Shown piece after piece: positions 1 through 5,970 of a stretch of DNA of 17,354 nucleotides (the first letter of the stretch is position 1; every line of letters begins with the position of its first letter). Source of the stretch: an uncultured Prevotella sp. (lineage in GTDB: Bacteria; Bacteroidota; Bacteroidia; Bacteroidales; Bacteroidaceae); contig URSZ01000045.1 of assembly GCA_900550635.1 (NCBI GenBank), positions 1 to 17,354 on the forward strand. Reading direction: 5' to 3'. The notes below the pieces were generated by a model. The model saw nothing but the letters and a program-made list of their open reading frames with translations. It did not search any database and was not told the DNA's origin. The position numbers and the translations under genes are program-made.

Positions 1-31
1 ATGCGTTGCGGCGATTAAATATGCGCCGCCG

Positions 32-1288
32 TCATTCCGCCCTCAGTGCTTCTATGGGTTTTACCTTTACGGCCTTGCGCGCGGGTATAAGCCCGGCCAC
101 CACTCCGGCGGTTATCATCACTACGAGAGCCTCGACGCATGTTAGTATGTCGACCGTGGGGTTGGAGAAAAGCGTCATCGTCATATTGTCGACCGTTACG
201 GTGTATTTCCCGCCCACGTAGTTGAGGTATTCGGTGGCGAGTACGCCGAGCACCATGCCGGCGTAGCCGAAAAAGGTGGTTATCACCACGCTTTCCACTA
301 TCACCCCGCGCAGTATCGTCATGGGGCGCGCGCCGAGGGCCTTGCGTATGCCGAATTCGTGTGTGCGCTCGCGCACGGTGATGAGCATTATGTTGCTTAT
401 GCTCACCACGCCGCTCAGCAGCGTGAGTATGCCTATTACCCAGAGCGTCACGCGCAGTATATCGAAAGCCTTGTTCATTTCTTCTGCGCCTGCGCTTGTG
501 TTGAACATCCATACGGCCTCCCCGTCGTCGGGGGCGTATAAGTGCACGCGGCTGGCTATGGCGCGGTAACGCTCGTCGAAGCGGTCGACATCCTCGTGCG
601 ACGTTATGCCGTGCGTGCGCAGCATTATTTTGTCGAGGTTGTTGCCCTTGTTGTATATCGATTTCAGCGTGGTGTAGGGGACGTACATGTCGTTGTTGCC
701 CCGGTGGTAGGAGCATACGCCCACCACGCGGAATACTCCCCCGCCAGCCGTGACGTATTTGCCCACGGCGTTTTCGCGCGTGCCGAACAGGTAGTCGGCG
801 TCGTTTTCGGAGATTACGATTGCCTTGCGCCGCTGCCGCATGTCCACTTCGTTAACGAAGCGTCCGGCGAGCATGTTGTCGGTGGCCGTGTTCATTTCCT
901 TGTACGCGGGTGACACGCCTATGAGCGTGCGTGTGAGGTGTTGTTTTCCATGATGCACGGTGATGTCGCTTTGTGTTACCTGTGCCGAGGTCTTGCGCAC
1001 CGTTCCCTGGAAGTTGGTTGAGGCGATTTGCATGTCGCGCGTGTCAATCTGCACGCGGCGTCCCTCTTTCATCCCGTGGTAGGGCTTTGACGTTATTCCG
1101 CTGAAGATGTTCATCACGTCCAATGCCAACGCGCCCCTCATGTCAAGGAAGGCGTTGATAATGCCGTTGCCTGCCCCGAGGAGCACGATGAGCAGGAAAA
1201 TTCCCACAGATACCGATATTCCCGTCAGGGCCGTGCGCAGTTTGCTGCGGCGCAGTGTTGCGAGTATTTCTTGAAAAGTGTCAAACAT
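32..1288 (-). CDS. MacB/FtsX-type ABC transporter permease (YtrF-like)
   Basis: Inner-membrane permease of the MacB/LolC/FtsX superfamily, 418 aa, the usual size. The sequence shows one hydrophobic segment near residues 20-45, a large periplasmic MacB-type region (about 46-275), and three C-terminal membrane segments near 280-305, 330-350 and 383-402. The motif ERTHEFGIRKALGA between the last segments is the classic FtsX-domain cytoplasmic loop that contacts the ATPase. Such permeases usually do not move small substrates through a channel; they act on lipoproteins, peptides or envelope-active compounds by mechanotransmission. It is the last gene of a five-gene operon, 64 bp after the LolD-like ATPase with which it presumably pairs. 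Its position matches YtrF of the Bacillus ytr operon. The family is certain; the substrate is unknown. Confidence 0.93.
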   Translation of the reverse strand: MFDTFQEILATLRRSKLRTALTGISVSVGIFLLIVLLGAGNGIINAFLDMRGALALDVMNIFSGITSKPYHGMKEGRRVQIDTRDMQIASTNFQGTVRKTSAQVTQSDITVHHGKQHLTRTLIGVSPAYKEMNTATDNMLAGRFVNEVDMRQRRKAIVISENDADYLFGTRENAVGKYVTAGGGVFRVVGVCSYHRGNNDMYVPYTTLKSIYNKGNNLDKIMLRTHGITSHEDVDRFDERYRAIASRVHLYAPDDGEAVWMFNTSAGAEEMNKAFDILRVTLWVIGILTLLSGVVSISNIMLITVRERTHEFGIRKALGARPMTILRGVIVESVVITTFFGYAGMVLGVLATEYLNYVGGKYTVTVDNMTMTLFSNPTVDILTCVEALVVMITAGVVAGLIPARKAVKVKPIEALRAE

Positions 1289-1352
1289 AGGGTATGTGCC
1301 GTTAATCGTCGGGCGGATTCCCGGTTTCGTGGAATGCCGGTTTGCCGCGCCT

Positions 1353-2069
1353 TTATTTTATTATTCCTCCCGCGCCGAAGGGCGAGGCGTCGTGGTGGAG
1401 GTTCTCCTCAATGTTCTCGATAATGCCGTCGCGCAGGTGTACTATCTTGTCGGTAACGTTGGCCACGCCGCTTTCGTGGGTCACGACGACTATTGTCATG
1501 CCGTCGTTGTTCAGTTGGCGCAGTAGCTGCATTACCTCCACGGACGTGCGGCTGTCTAATGCGCCTGTGGGCTCGTCGGCAAGTATTATCTGCGGACGGG
1601 TGATGATTGCGCGGGCTATGGCAACGCGCTGTTTCTGTCCTCCGGAAAGCTCGTTTGGCATGTGGTGGGCGTGGTCCTTTAGTCCGAGGCGTTCAAGGTA
1701 TTCCATGGCCAGCATGTTGCGCCGCTTGCGGCTCACGCCCTGGTACATGAGCGGGAGTGCCACGTTTTCGAGCGCGTTCTTGAACGGGATGAGGTTGAAC
1801 GACTGGAACACGAAGCCTATAAGGCGGTTGCGGTAGTCGGCCGCCTTGTTCTCGCCCAGGTTCTTAATGGGAGTTCCTGCCAGGGTGTATTCGCCGCTGT
1901 CGTAAGTGTCGAGTATGCCCATGATGTTGAGCAGTGTGGACTTTCCCGAGCCCGAAGAACCCATTATTGAAACGAACTCGCCCTTTGCGATGTCGAGCGA
2001 AACGCCTTTGAGCACGTGCAGCTTGGTTCCGTTGTCGTAAGTCTTGTTGATGTCTTTGAGGTGAATCAT
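1353..2069 (-). CDS. LolD/MacB-type ABC transporter ATP-binding protein (YtrE-like)
   Basis: Cytoplasmic ATPase subunit, 238 aa, the normal length for LolD/MacB/YtrE proteins. All motifs are intact: Walker A GSSGSGKST (37-45), Q-loop Gln89 in VFQSFNL, signature LSGGQKQR (141-148), Walker B ILADEPTGALD (162-172) and switch His198 in VVVTHE. Its start codon overlaps the stop of the GntR regulator by 4 bp (ATGA), which suggests translational coupling. The downstream MacB-like permease is its likely partner. It differs clearly from the other ATPase of the operon (3346-4209), which has a non-canonical signature and probably pairs with the ABC-2-like permease. Two separate transporter pairs under one regulator is the ytr arrangement. 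Confidence 0.95.
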   Translation of the reverse strand: MIHLKDINKTYDNGTKLHVLKGVSLDIAKGEFVSIMGSSGSGKSTLLNIMGILDTYDSGEYTLAGTPIKNLGENKAADYRNRLIGFVFQSFNLIPFKNALENVALPLMYQGVSRKRRNMLAMEYLERLGLKDHAHHMPNELSGGQKQRVAIARAIITRPQIILADEPTGALDSRTSVEVMQLLRQLNNDGMTIVVVTHESGVANVTDKIVHLRDGIIENIEENLHHDASPFGAGGIIK

Positions 2070-2473
2070 TGTTTTGCGTTTTTATCCGCTTTACGGTGTT
2101 CGTTGTATAGTTTTTCGATTTCTTCAATGCCTATGCCGAGCATGTCCATGCGGTTGAACATCTCCGGAAGGAAGGTCCCGAAGAAATCCTCTTTGTAATG
2201 CCTGACGATAAGTTGCCTGGCGTCGGGCGAGATAAAGTAACCCAAGCCGCGCCGTTGGTAAATAACGCCCGTCTGTTCGAGGTAAGCGTATGAACGCAGG
2301 GCGGTGTTGATGTTTACTTCCATGCGTGCGGCATATTCCCGCACCGAAGGAATGCGTTCATCCTCGTTGTAAACGCCAAGCATTATCTCGTCGGCAATGC
2401 GTTCGGCTATCTGTATGTAGATTGCTTTGTTTTCGTTGAATTGCATGTCGTTTGTGATAATGTTTCTGTTCAT
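2066..2473 (-). CDS. GntR-family transcriptional regulator, YtrA subfamily
   Basis: Short GntR regulator of 135 aa. The N-terminal winged helix-turn-helix (about 12-84) contains the recognition segment IPSVREYAARMEVNINTALR (41-60) and the wing GVIYQRRGLGYFI. Only about 50 residues follow and they look helical, which is the hallmark of the YtrA subfamily: a small dimerisation tail in place of a large ligand-binding domain. It overlaps the permease upstream by 4 bp (2470-2473) and the ATPase downstream by 4 bp (2066-2069), so it is embedded mid-operon and translationally coupled on both sides. I chose Met1 rather than Met10 because it gives the ATGA overlap. It probably represses its own operon through the dyad at 4225-4250; that link is inference. 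Confidence 0.93.
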   Translation of the reverse strand: MNRNIITNDMQFNENKAIYIQIAERIADEIMLGVYNEDERIPSVREYAARMEVNINTALRSYAYLEQTGVIYQRRGLGYFISPDARQLIVRHYKEDFFGTFLPEMFNRMDMLGIGIEEIEKLYNEHRKADKNAKQ

Positions 2474-3333
2474 GTGCGGCGACGCCGGCCAAGGAAGTCG
2501 GACAACTTCTTGTGCGTGACTTGCATTCGCTTAAAAATCAAGTATGACAGGCAGATGTTTACCGCCGTGAGCAAGAGGAATACCCCTATGTTTATTACGA
2601 AGTCGCTTACAAGCGTTTTAGCGTTGAGAAAGAAAGTTACCGTGTGGTCATCCTTGAGCATTCCGGCCGTGAAGAACGACAGCATAAGGAGCACGGCGCT
2701 CGTTATGAGCCAGCTTCCTTTCTTCCAGATAGTTCCGCCGAGGATGTAGCACGAGAACAGCCACAGCGCGATAAAAAACAGTGTCGTAATGCTCGTTATT
2801 TCTTGCGGGTTTATGTTGTTCCCGTAGTAAGTTATCTGTCCGAGGAAGCCGAACGGGTTGAGGTACTGCCAGGGCTGCGACATGTTGGTGTGCAGCTCCT
2901 CGCCGCTTTGGAAAACGAAGTGCAGACCAAGGAACAGGTAATACAGCACCACATGTATGAGTATTCCGAGGAGAATGCCGAACAGGCACATTACTATGCG
3001 CGAGAGGTATTTCTCGCTTTGGCGCGCGGGTAGCATTATCACGGCTATGCGCGTTTCCTTGCGGCGGCAGTCGTGCAGCATGAGTGCGCCCATCATTGTT
3101 ATGAGCATAATGCTCGTGAGCGGGAAAACGTTCGACAGGGTGTAAGCCACGTCGTGGAACTTGAAACCGCTTTTAAAGTATTCGTCCAGGGAGAGGCCCT
3201 CGACCAGGAAAAACATGAAGAAGCCTATGCTTATGGCCGTTATTATCGTCTTGCGCAGCGTTATTATGTCGTTTGCCAGCACGGCCTTGAAGCGGGCGAA
3301 CGAAAATCTGTCAGTTTGTGTTATGGTATTCAT
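2470..3333 (-). CDS. ABC-2-like transporter permease, six membrane segments
   Basis: Integral membrane protein of 287 aa. Hydrophobic segments are visible near residues 28-45, 70-88, 112-140, 182-200, 206-225 and 248-267, with a basic C-terminal tail (LGRRRRT). It has no enzymatic motif. The topology and the place directly after an ABC ATPase (12-bp gap) identify it as the cognate permease, probably of the ABC-2 type, comparable in role to YtrC/YtrD of Bacillus. The segment HDCRRKETRIAVIMLPARQSEKYLSR after membrane segment 2 is typical of ABC-2 permeases, where a LPxS/R-like stretch lies near the coupling helix. The role follows from context and topology more than from sequence identity, and the substrate is unknown. 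Confidence 0.85.
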   Translation of the reverse strand: MNTITQTDRFSFARFKAVLANDIITLRKTIITAISIGFFMFFLVEGLSLDEYFKSGFKFHDVAYTLSNVFPLTSIMLITMMGALMLHDCRRKETRIAVIMLPARQSEKYLSRIVMCLFGILLGILIHVVLYYLFLGLHFVFQSGEELHTNMSQPWQYLNPFGFLGQITYYGNNINPQEITSITTLFFIALWLFSCYILGGTIWKKGSWLITSAVLLMLSFFTAGMLKDDHTVTFFLNAKTLVSDFVINIGVFLLLTAVNICLSYLIFKRMQVTHKKLSDFLGRRRRT

Positions 3334-3345
3334 ATTTTTGTGTTG

Positions 3346-4209
3346 TTAGGCGTTACCGGGCTGTTCCTGCCCGTTTATTATGTTGTTAATTGCCTCGGCC
3401 TTGCCGCTTACCACGGCGGTGAACAGCAGTTCGAGGTCGAGCGGGGTGTCTTCGTCGCCGTTGTTGGGGCATATCACCCTGTTGCCCTTGAGCGACGGCT
3501 GTGCGAATATGGCGTCGGCGACAGGCTCGTTCATGCCGCGCTCGTCGAAAGTCAGACGTGAGGTAATGTTATATGTGTCGCTGTTAAGGAGCACGCGCCC
3601 CGAGTCGATAATCGTCACATGGTCGAGCAGCGTGTCTACGTCCCTTACCTGGTGGGTGGAGATAAGCACGCTCTTGTCGTCGGTCATGGTGCGCGATATA
3701 GCGCGGCGGAACTGGCTTTTCGACGGAATGTCCAAACCGTTGGTGGGCTCGTCCATTAAAAGCAGGGGTACGTTCGTGGCGAGGGCAAAGCACACGTAGG
3801 CTTTCTTTTTGTTGCCCATCGAAAGTTCATTGAGCGGCATGTCTTCGGGCATGTCGAACGTGTCCAGGCTGGCACGCAGTGTTTCGTAGCTGAACTTGGG
3901 GTAAAACTTGGCATAGCGCCTTACGAACGTCATGAAGTTGCAGTCGGGGAGGTAGAATTCCTCGGGCAGGATGAATATCCTGCTCAATGTGGAAGGGCGG
4001 CGCTGCGAAGTTTCATCGCCCATGAAACGTATTTTGCCCCCTTGCGGGCGAAGCAGTCCCGAAATAAGGTAGAGCAGGGTTGATTTGCCGCTTCCGTTCT
4101 TGCCGAGAATCCCGTAGACATGTCCTTGGGGGAGGCAAAGGCTGAAGTCGCTGTACAAAGGATTGCGCTTGCCGTGATAACCGAAGCGGAGATGACTGAT
4201 GTCTAACAT
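3346..4209 (-). CDS. ABC transporter ATP-binding protein (YtrB-like)
   Basis: First gene of the envelope-stress-type operon; the ATPase for the permease that follows 12 bp later. Taking ATG at 4209 gives 287 aa with Walker A GKNGSGKST (36-44), Walker B LLLMDEPTNGLD (149-160) and switch His186 in ISTHQVRD. The signature is LSMGNKKK (129-136) instead of LSGGQ, a form common in YtrB/GldA-like ATPases that pair with ABC-2 permeases. The frame stays open up to a GTG at 4248, but those 13 extra residues lie across the putative operator and precede the conserved N-terminal strand MLDISHLRFGY, so 4209 is preferred. The C-terminal 70 residues after the ATPase core are poorly conserved. Confidence 0.93.
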   Translation of the reverse strand: MLDISHLRFGYHGKRNPLYSDFSLCLPQGHVYGILGKNGSGKSTLLYLISGLLRPQGGKIRFMGDETSQRRPSTLSRIFILPEEFYLPDCNFMTFVRRYAKFYPKFSYETLRASLDTFDMPEDMPLNELSMGNKKKAYVCFALATNVPLLLMDEPTNGLDIPSKSQFRRAISRTMTDDKSVLISTHQVRDVDTLLDHVTIIDSGRVLLNSDTYNITSRLTFDERGMNEPVADAIFAQPSLKGNRVICPNNGDEDTPLDLELLFTAVVSGKAEAINNIINGQEQPGNA

Positions 4210-4224
4210 AGTTTTGAACTGTTT

Positions 4225-4250
4225 TAGTGTTATAGTTAAATAGTACACTA
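4225..4250 (-). promoter_or_regulatory. Putative GntR/YtrA operator dyad
   Basis: Inverted repeat TAGTGT (4225-4230) and ACACTA (4245-4250) with a 14-bp spacer; the inner bases also pair partly (TATA ... TAGT). It sits 15 bp upstream of the preferred start of the first operon gene and directly downstream of a promoter-like sequence. From memory, Bacillus YtrA recognises AGTGTA and TACACT arms with a 13-bp spacer; here they are AGTGTT and TACACT with a 12-bp spacer. A YtrA-type regulator is encoded in this operon, so autoregulation is likely. Confidence 0.6.
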
Positions 4251-4282
4251 CAAAAGTGCAGAGTTTTTACTTACCTGCCAAA
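4251..4282 (-). promoter_or_regulatory. Bacteroidetes-type promoter candidate for the ABC/GntR operon
   Basis: On the minus strand TTTG (4282-4279) is followed after about 20 bp by CACTTTTG (4258-4251), one base away from the Bacteroidetes -7 consensus TAnnTTTG. The expected transcription start would fall inside the adjacent dyad at 4225-4250, an arrangement suited to repression. Confidence 0.45.
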
Positions 4283-4363
4283 TTTTCGGACAATTTTTTT
4301 TGAAATTCTTTTTGTTTCCGCATATAAAACGAGTTTCGTGAGCGATAGGTGACATGCTTTTGC

Positions 4364-4474
4364 ATGAAAAAAGTACGCGCAGCCGTGTTTTTAATTGCCC
4401 AAGCGATTATAATCAGTGTAAACGTGTTTGCTTTTGGGCTGAGTGGTTGTAGGTGGAACGGTTGTCTGTCATAG
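4364..4474 (+). CDS. Possible small exported peptide, 36 aa
   Basis: A short plus-strand reading frame in the 520-bp gap between the two operons. It starts MKKVRAAVFLIAQAIII, a well-formed signal peptide or membrane anchor (basic n-region, about 18 hydrophobic residues), and ends with GLSGCRWNGCLS, which has two cysteines separated by RWNG. The start codon lies in the right arm of a small hairpin (CATGC-TTTT-GCATG, 4353-4366). I see no convincing promoter or ribosome binding site. It could be a real micropeptide, the remnant of a lost secreted-protein gene, or chance. I do not recognise it. Confidence 0.25.
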   Translation: MKKVRAAVFLIAQAIIISVNVFAFGLSGCRWNGCLS

Positions 4475-4519
4475 TCCGATTATTCATTTTTGAAATAAAG
4501 GCGGCTTTTGGGAGTTCAA

Positions 4520-4590
4520 AAAATATGTCTGACATATTTTGAAATAGGTCAGACATATTTTAAAATACCTCGGACATATTTTTCCGCAGG
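4520..4590 (+). repeat. 21-bp intergenic repeat array, copy 1 (three units)
   Basis: Three tandem 21-bp units start at 4528, 4549 and 4570. The cores are CTGACA, CAGACA and CGGACA, each followed by TATTTT; the connecting frames are TATTTTGAAATAGGT and TATTTTAAAATACCT. The left end forms a perfect 10+1+10 palindrome (4520-4540). The third unit degenerates after its T-run. It lies between the terminator of the muropeptide operon and the promoter of the ABC operon. Related arrays occur near 10265 and 15928. Confidence 0.9.
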
Positions 4591-4707
4591 TGCGGGGCAG
4601 CCCGAAAACCACTGTTCATCGGACTTGCGGGATTGCATGTTTATTCATCCGCAAAAGCGGCAGGAGGCGTGGCGCGGGATATGAACAAATCATGCTGTAA
4701 CGGAGGA

Positions 4708-4745
4708 TAAACAAAGCCGCCTGCACATGGGGGCGTGCAGGCGGC
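4708..4745 (-). terminator. Rho-independent terminator of the muropeptide operon
   Basis: Perfect 11-bp GC-rich hairpin with arms GCCGCCTGCAC (4716-4726) and GTGCAGGCGGC (4735-4745) and an 8-nt loop. On the minus strand it is followed by TTTGTTTATC. It begins 28 bp after the stop of the epimerase gene, the last gene of the minus-strand operon, and separates it from the ABC operon. Confidence 0.88.
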
Positions 4746-4773
4746 GGAAGTGTGTATATGCGTTGCCGGCGGT

Positions 4774-5916
4774 TTATTCCTTGAGCAGTTTTGCCCCAAT
4801 TCCGGGGTATTGGCTCAGTGTTATCTTCCCGTCTACGATTTTCATGCCTTCAAAGCGGTCGTTGGCTATGAGCAGGTTGCCGTCGAGGTCGGCCCAGTCA
4901 ACGAGCGGCGCGATTTGTGCCGCGGCGCTTATGCCGCACGACGTTTCGGTCATACAGCCCACCATTACTTTCATACCGAGCGAACGGGCTATTATGGCCA
5001 TTTTGTAAGCCTCGTGCAGGCCGGTGCTTTTCATTAGCTTGATGTTTATGCCGTCGTAAGCCTGTTGCAGGCGTGGTATGTCGCCAATGCGCTGGAAGGC
5101 TTCATCTGCAATTATCGGCAGCGAGCTTCGGTCGCGCAGCCATGCGGTTTCCTCGAATTTTTCCTTGGGCAGGGGTTGCTCCACGAACAGGCAGTTGCGC
5201 TCGGCCAGCCAGTCAATCATCCGCAGGGCCTCTTCCTTGTCGTTCCACCCCTGGTTGGCATCGACGCAAATGGGTACGTCGGTCATGGAACGTATTATCT
5301 CTACGGTTTCCTTGTCGTTGTCGAGGCCCATTTTTACCTTTAGTATCTTGTATGGTGCGGCTTCCTGCACTTTCTGCCTTACCACGTCGGCCTTGTCAAT
5401 GCCAATGGTAAAACTTGTGCATGGTGCCTTTTCGGGCGACAGTCCCCAAATCTTGTACCATGGCTGGTTCATGATTTTACCGAGCAGGTCGTGCAGGGCA
5501 ATGTCTACCGAGGCTTTGGCGGCGGGGTTCTTCGGGGCTACGTTGTCAACGTAATCGAGTATGTCGTCAATTCGGAACGGGTCGGTAAATTGTGCGAGGT
5601 CGAGGCTGCCGAGGAATTTGGTGACGCTTTCAACGCTTTCGCCGAGGTAGGGGGGCATGGAAGCTTCGCCGTAGCCTGTTATGCCGTCGTATTCTATTTG
5701 TACCTGCACGTCGGGCGTTACTGTTCGGCTCGACTTGGCGAGGTTGAAGGCGTGGCGCAGTTTGAGTTCGTAGGGAAAGAACGAGAGTTTCAGTCCTGCG
5801 GCTTTCTTTTTTCCTGGCTTTGCTGAAGATATAAGGCTTTTGGCCGATGTTATTTGCGGGGCTGCAGCGAGAGCCAGGCCTGCGCCTGCCGCTTTTATGA
5901 AGTTTCTTCTGTCCAT
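4774..5916 (-). CDS. Exported L-Ala-D/L-Glu-type dipeptide epimerase (enolase superfamily)
   Basis: 380-aa member of the mandelate racemase/muconate lactonising branch of the enolase superfamily, best matched to dipeptide epimerases (YcjG/YkfB). These convert L-Ala-D-Glu from murein to L-Ala-L-Glu so that peptidases can use it. Visible active-site features are KVK (193-195) with Lys195 as one acid/base, metal ligands Asp219 (VDAN), Glu246 (EQP) and Asp271 (ADE), Lys293 in NIKLMK as the second acid/base, and the C-terminal DLDG (343-346). The N-terminus MDRRNFIKAAGAGLALAAAP is a twin-arginine-like signal, so the enzyme appears exported, unlike the cytosolic E. coli enzyme. It is the last gene of the operon, 54 bp after the NlpC/P60 gene whose YkfC-like product would supply its substrate. 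Substrate specificity within the family is inferred from neighbours. Confidence 0.9.
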   Translation of the reverse strand: MDRRNFIKAAGAGLALAAAPQITSAKSLISSAKPGKKKAAGLKLSFFPYELKLRHAFNLAKSSRTVTPDVQVQIEYDGITGYGEASMPPYLGESVESVTKFLGSLDLAQFTDPFRIDDILDYVDNVAPKNPAAKASVDIALHDLLGKIMNQPWYKIWGLSPEKAPCTSFTIGIDKADVVRQKVQEAAPYKILKVKMGLDNDKETVEIIRSMTDVPICVDANQGWNDKEEALRMIDWLAERNCLFVEQPLPKEKFEETAWLRDRSSLPIIADEAFQRIGDIPRLQQAYDGINIKLMKSTGLHEAYKMAIIARSLGMKVMVGCMTETSCGISAAAQIAPLVDWADLDGNLLIANDRFEGMKIVDGKITLSQYPGIGAKLLKE

Positions 5917-5970
5917 GGTGCTTATGGCATTTTATATATTGTATGATAGTAGCTTTGTGGCAATTTTTTG

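Noticed and set aside
15..716. 233-aa minus-strand frame overlapping the MacB-like permease
   Set aside because: It is a highly basic Arg/His-rich translation in an alternate frame of a gene with clear FtsX-domain motifs; a shadow frame.
4520..4590. CRISPR-like array (constant blocks alternating with variable blocks)
   Set aside because: The unit is only 21 bp, with a 15-bp frame and 6-bp cores, and the same cores recur in distant arrays. No cas genes are present, so it is not CRISPR.
4649..4660. CCGC-AAAA-GCGG mini-hairpin
   Set aside because: A 4-bp stem without a T-run is too weak for a terminator, and a much stronger hairpin already ends the operon at 4716-4745.
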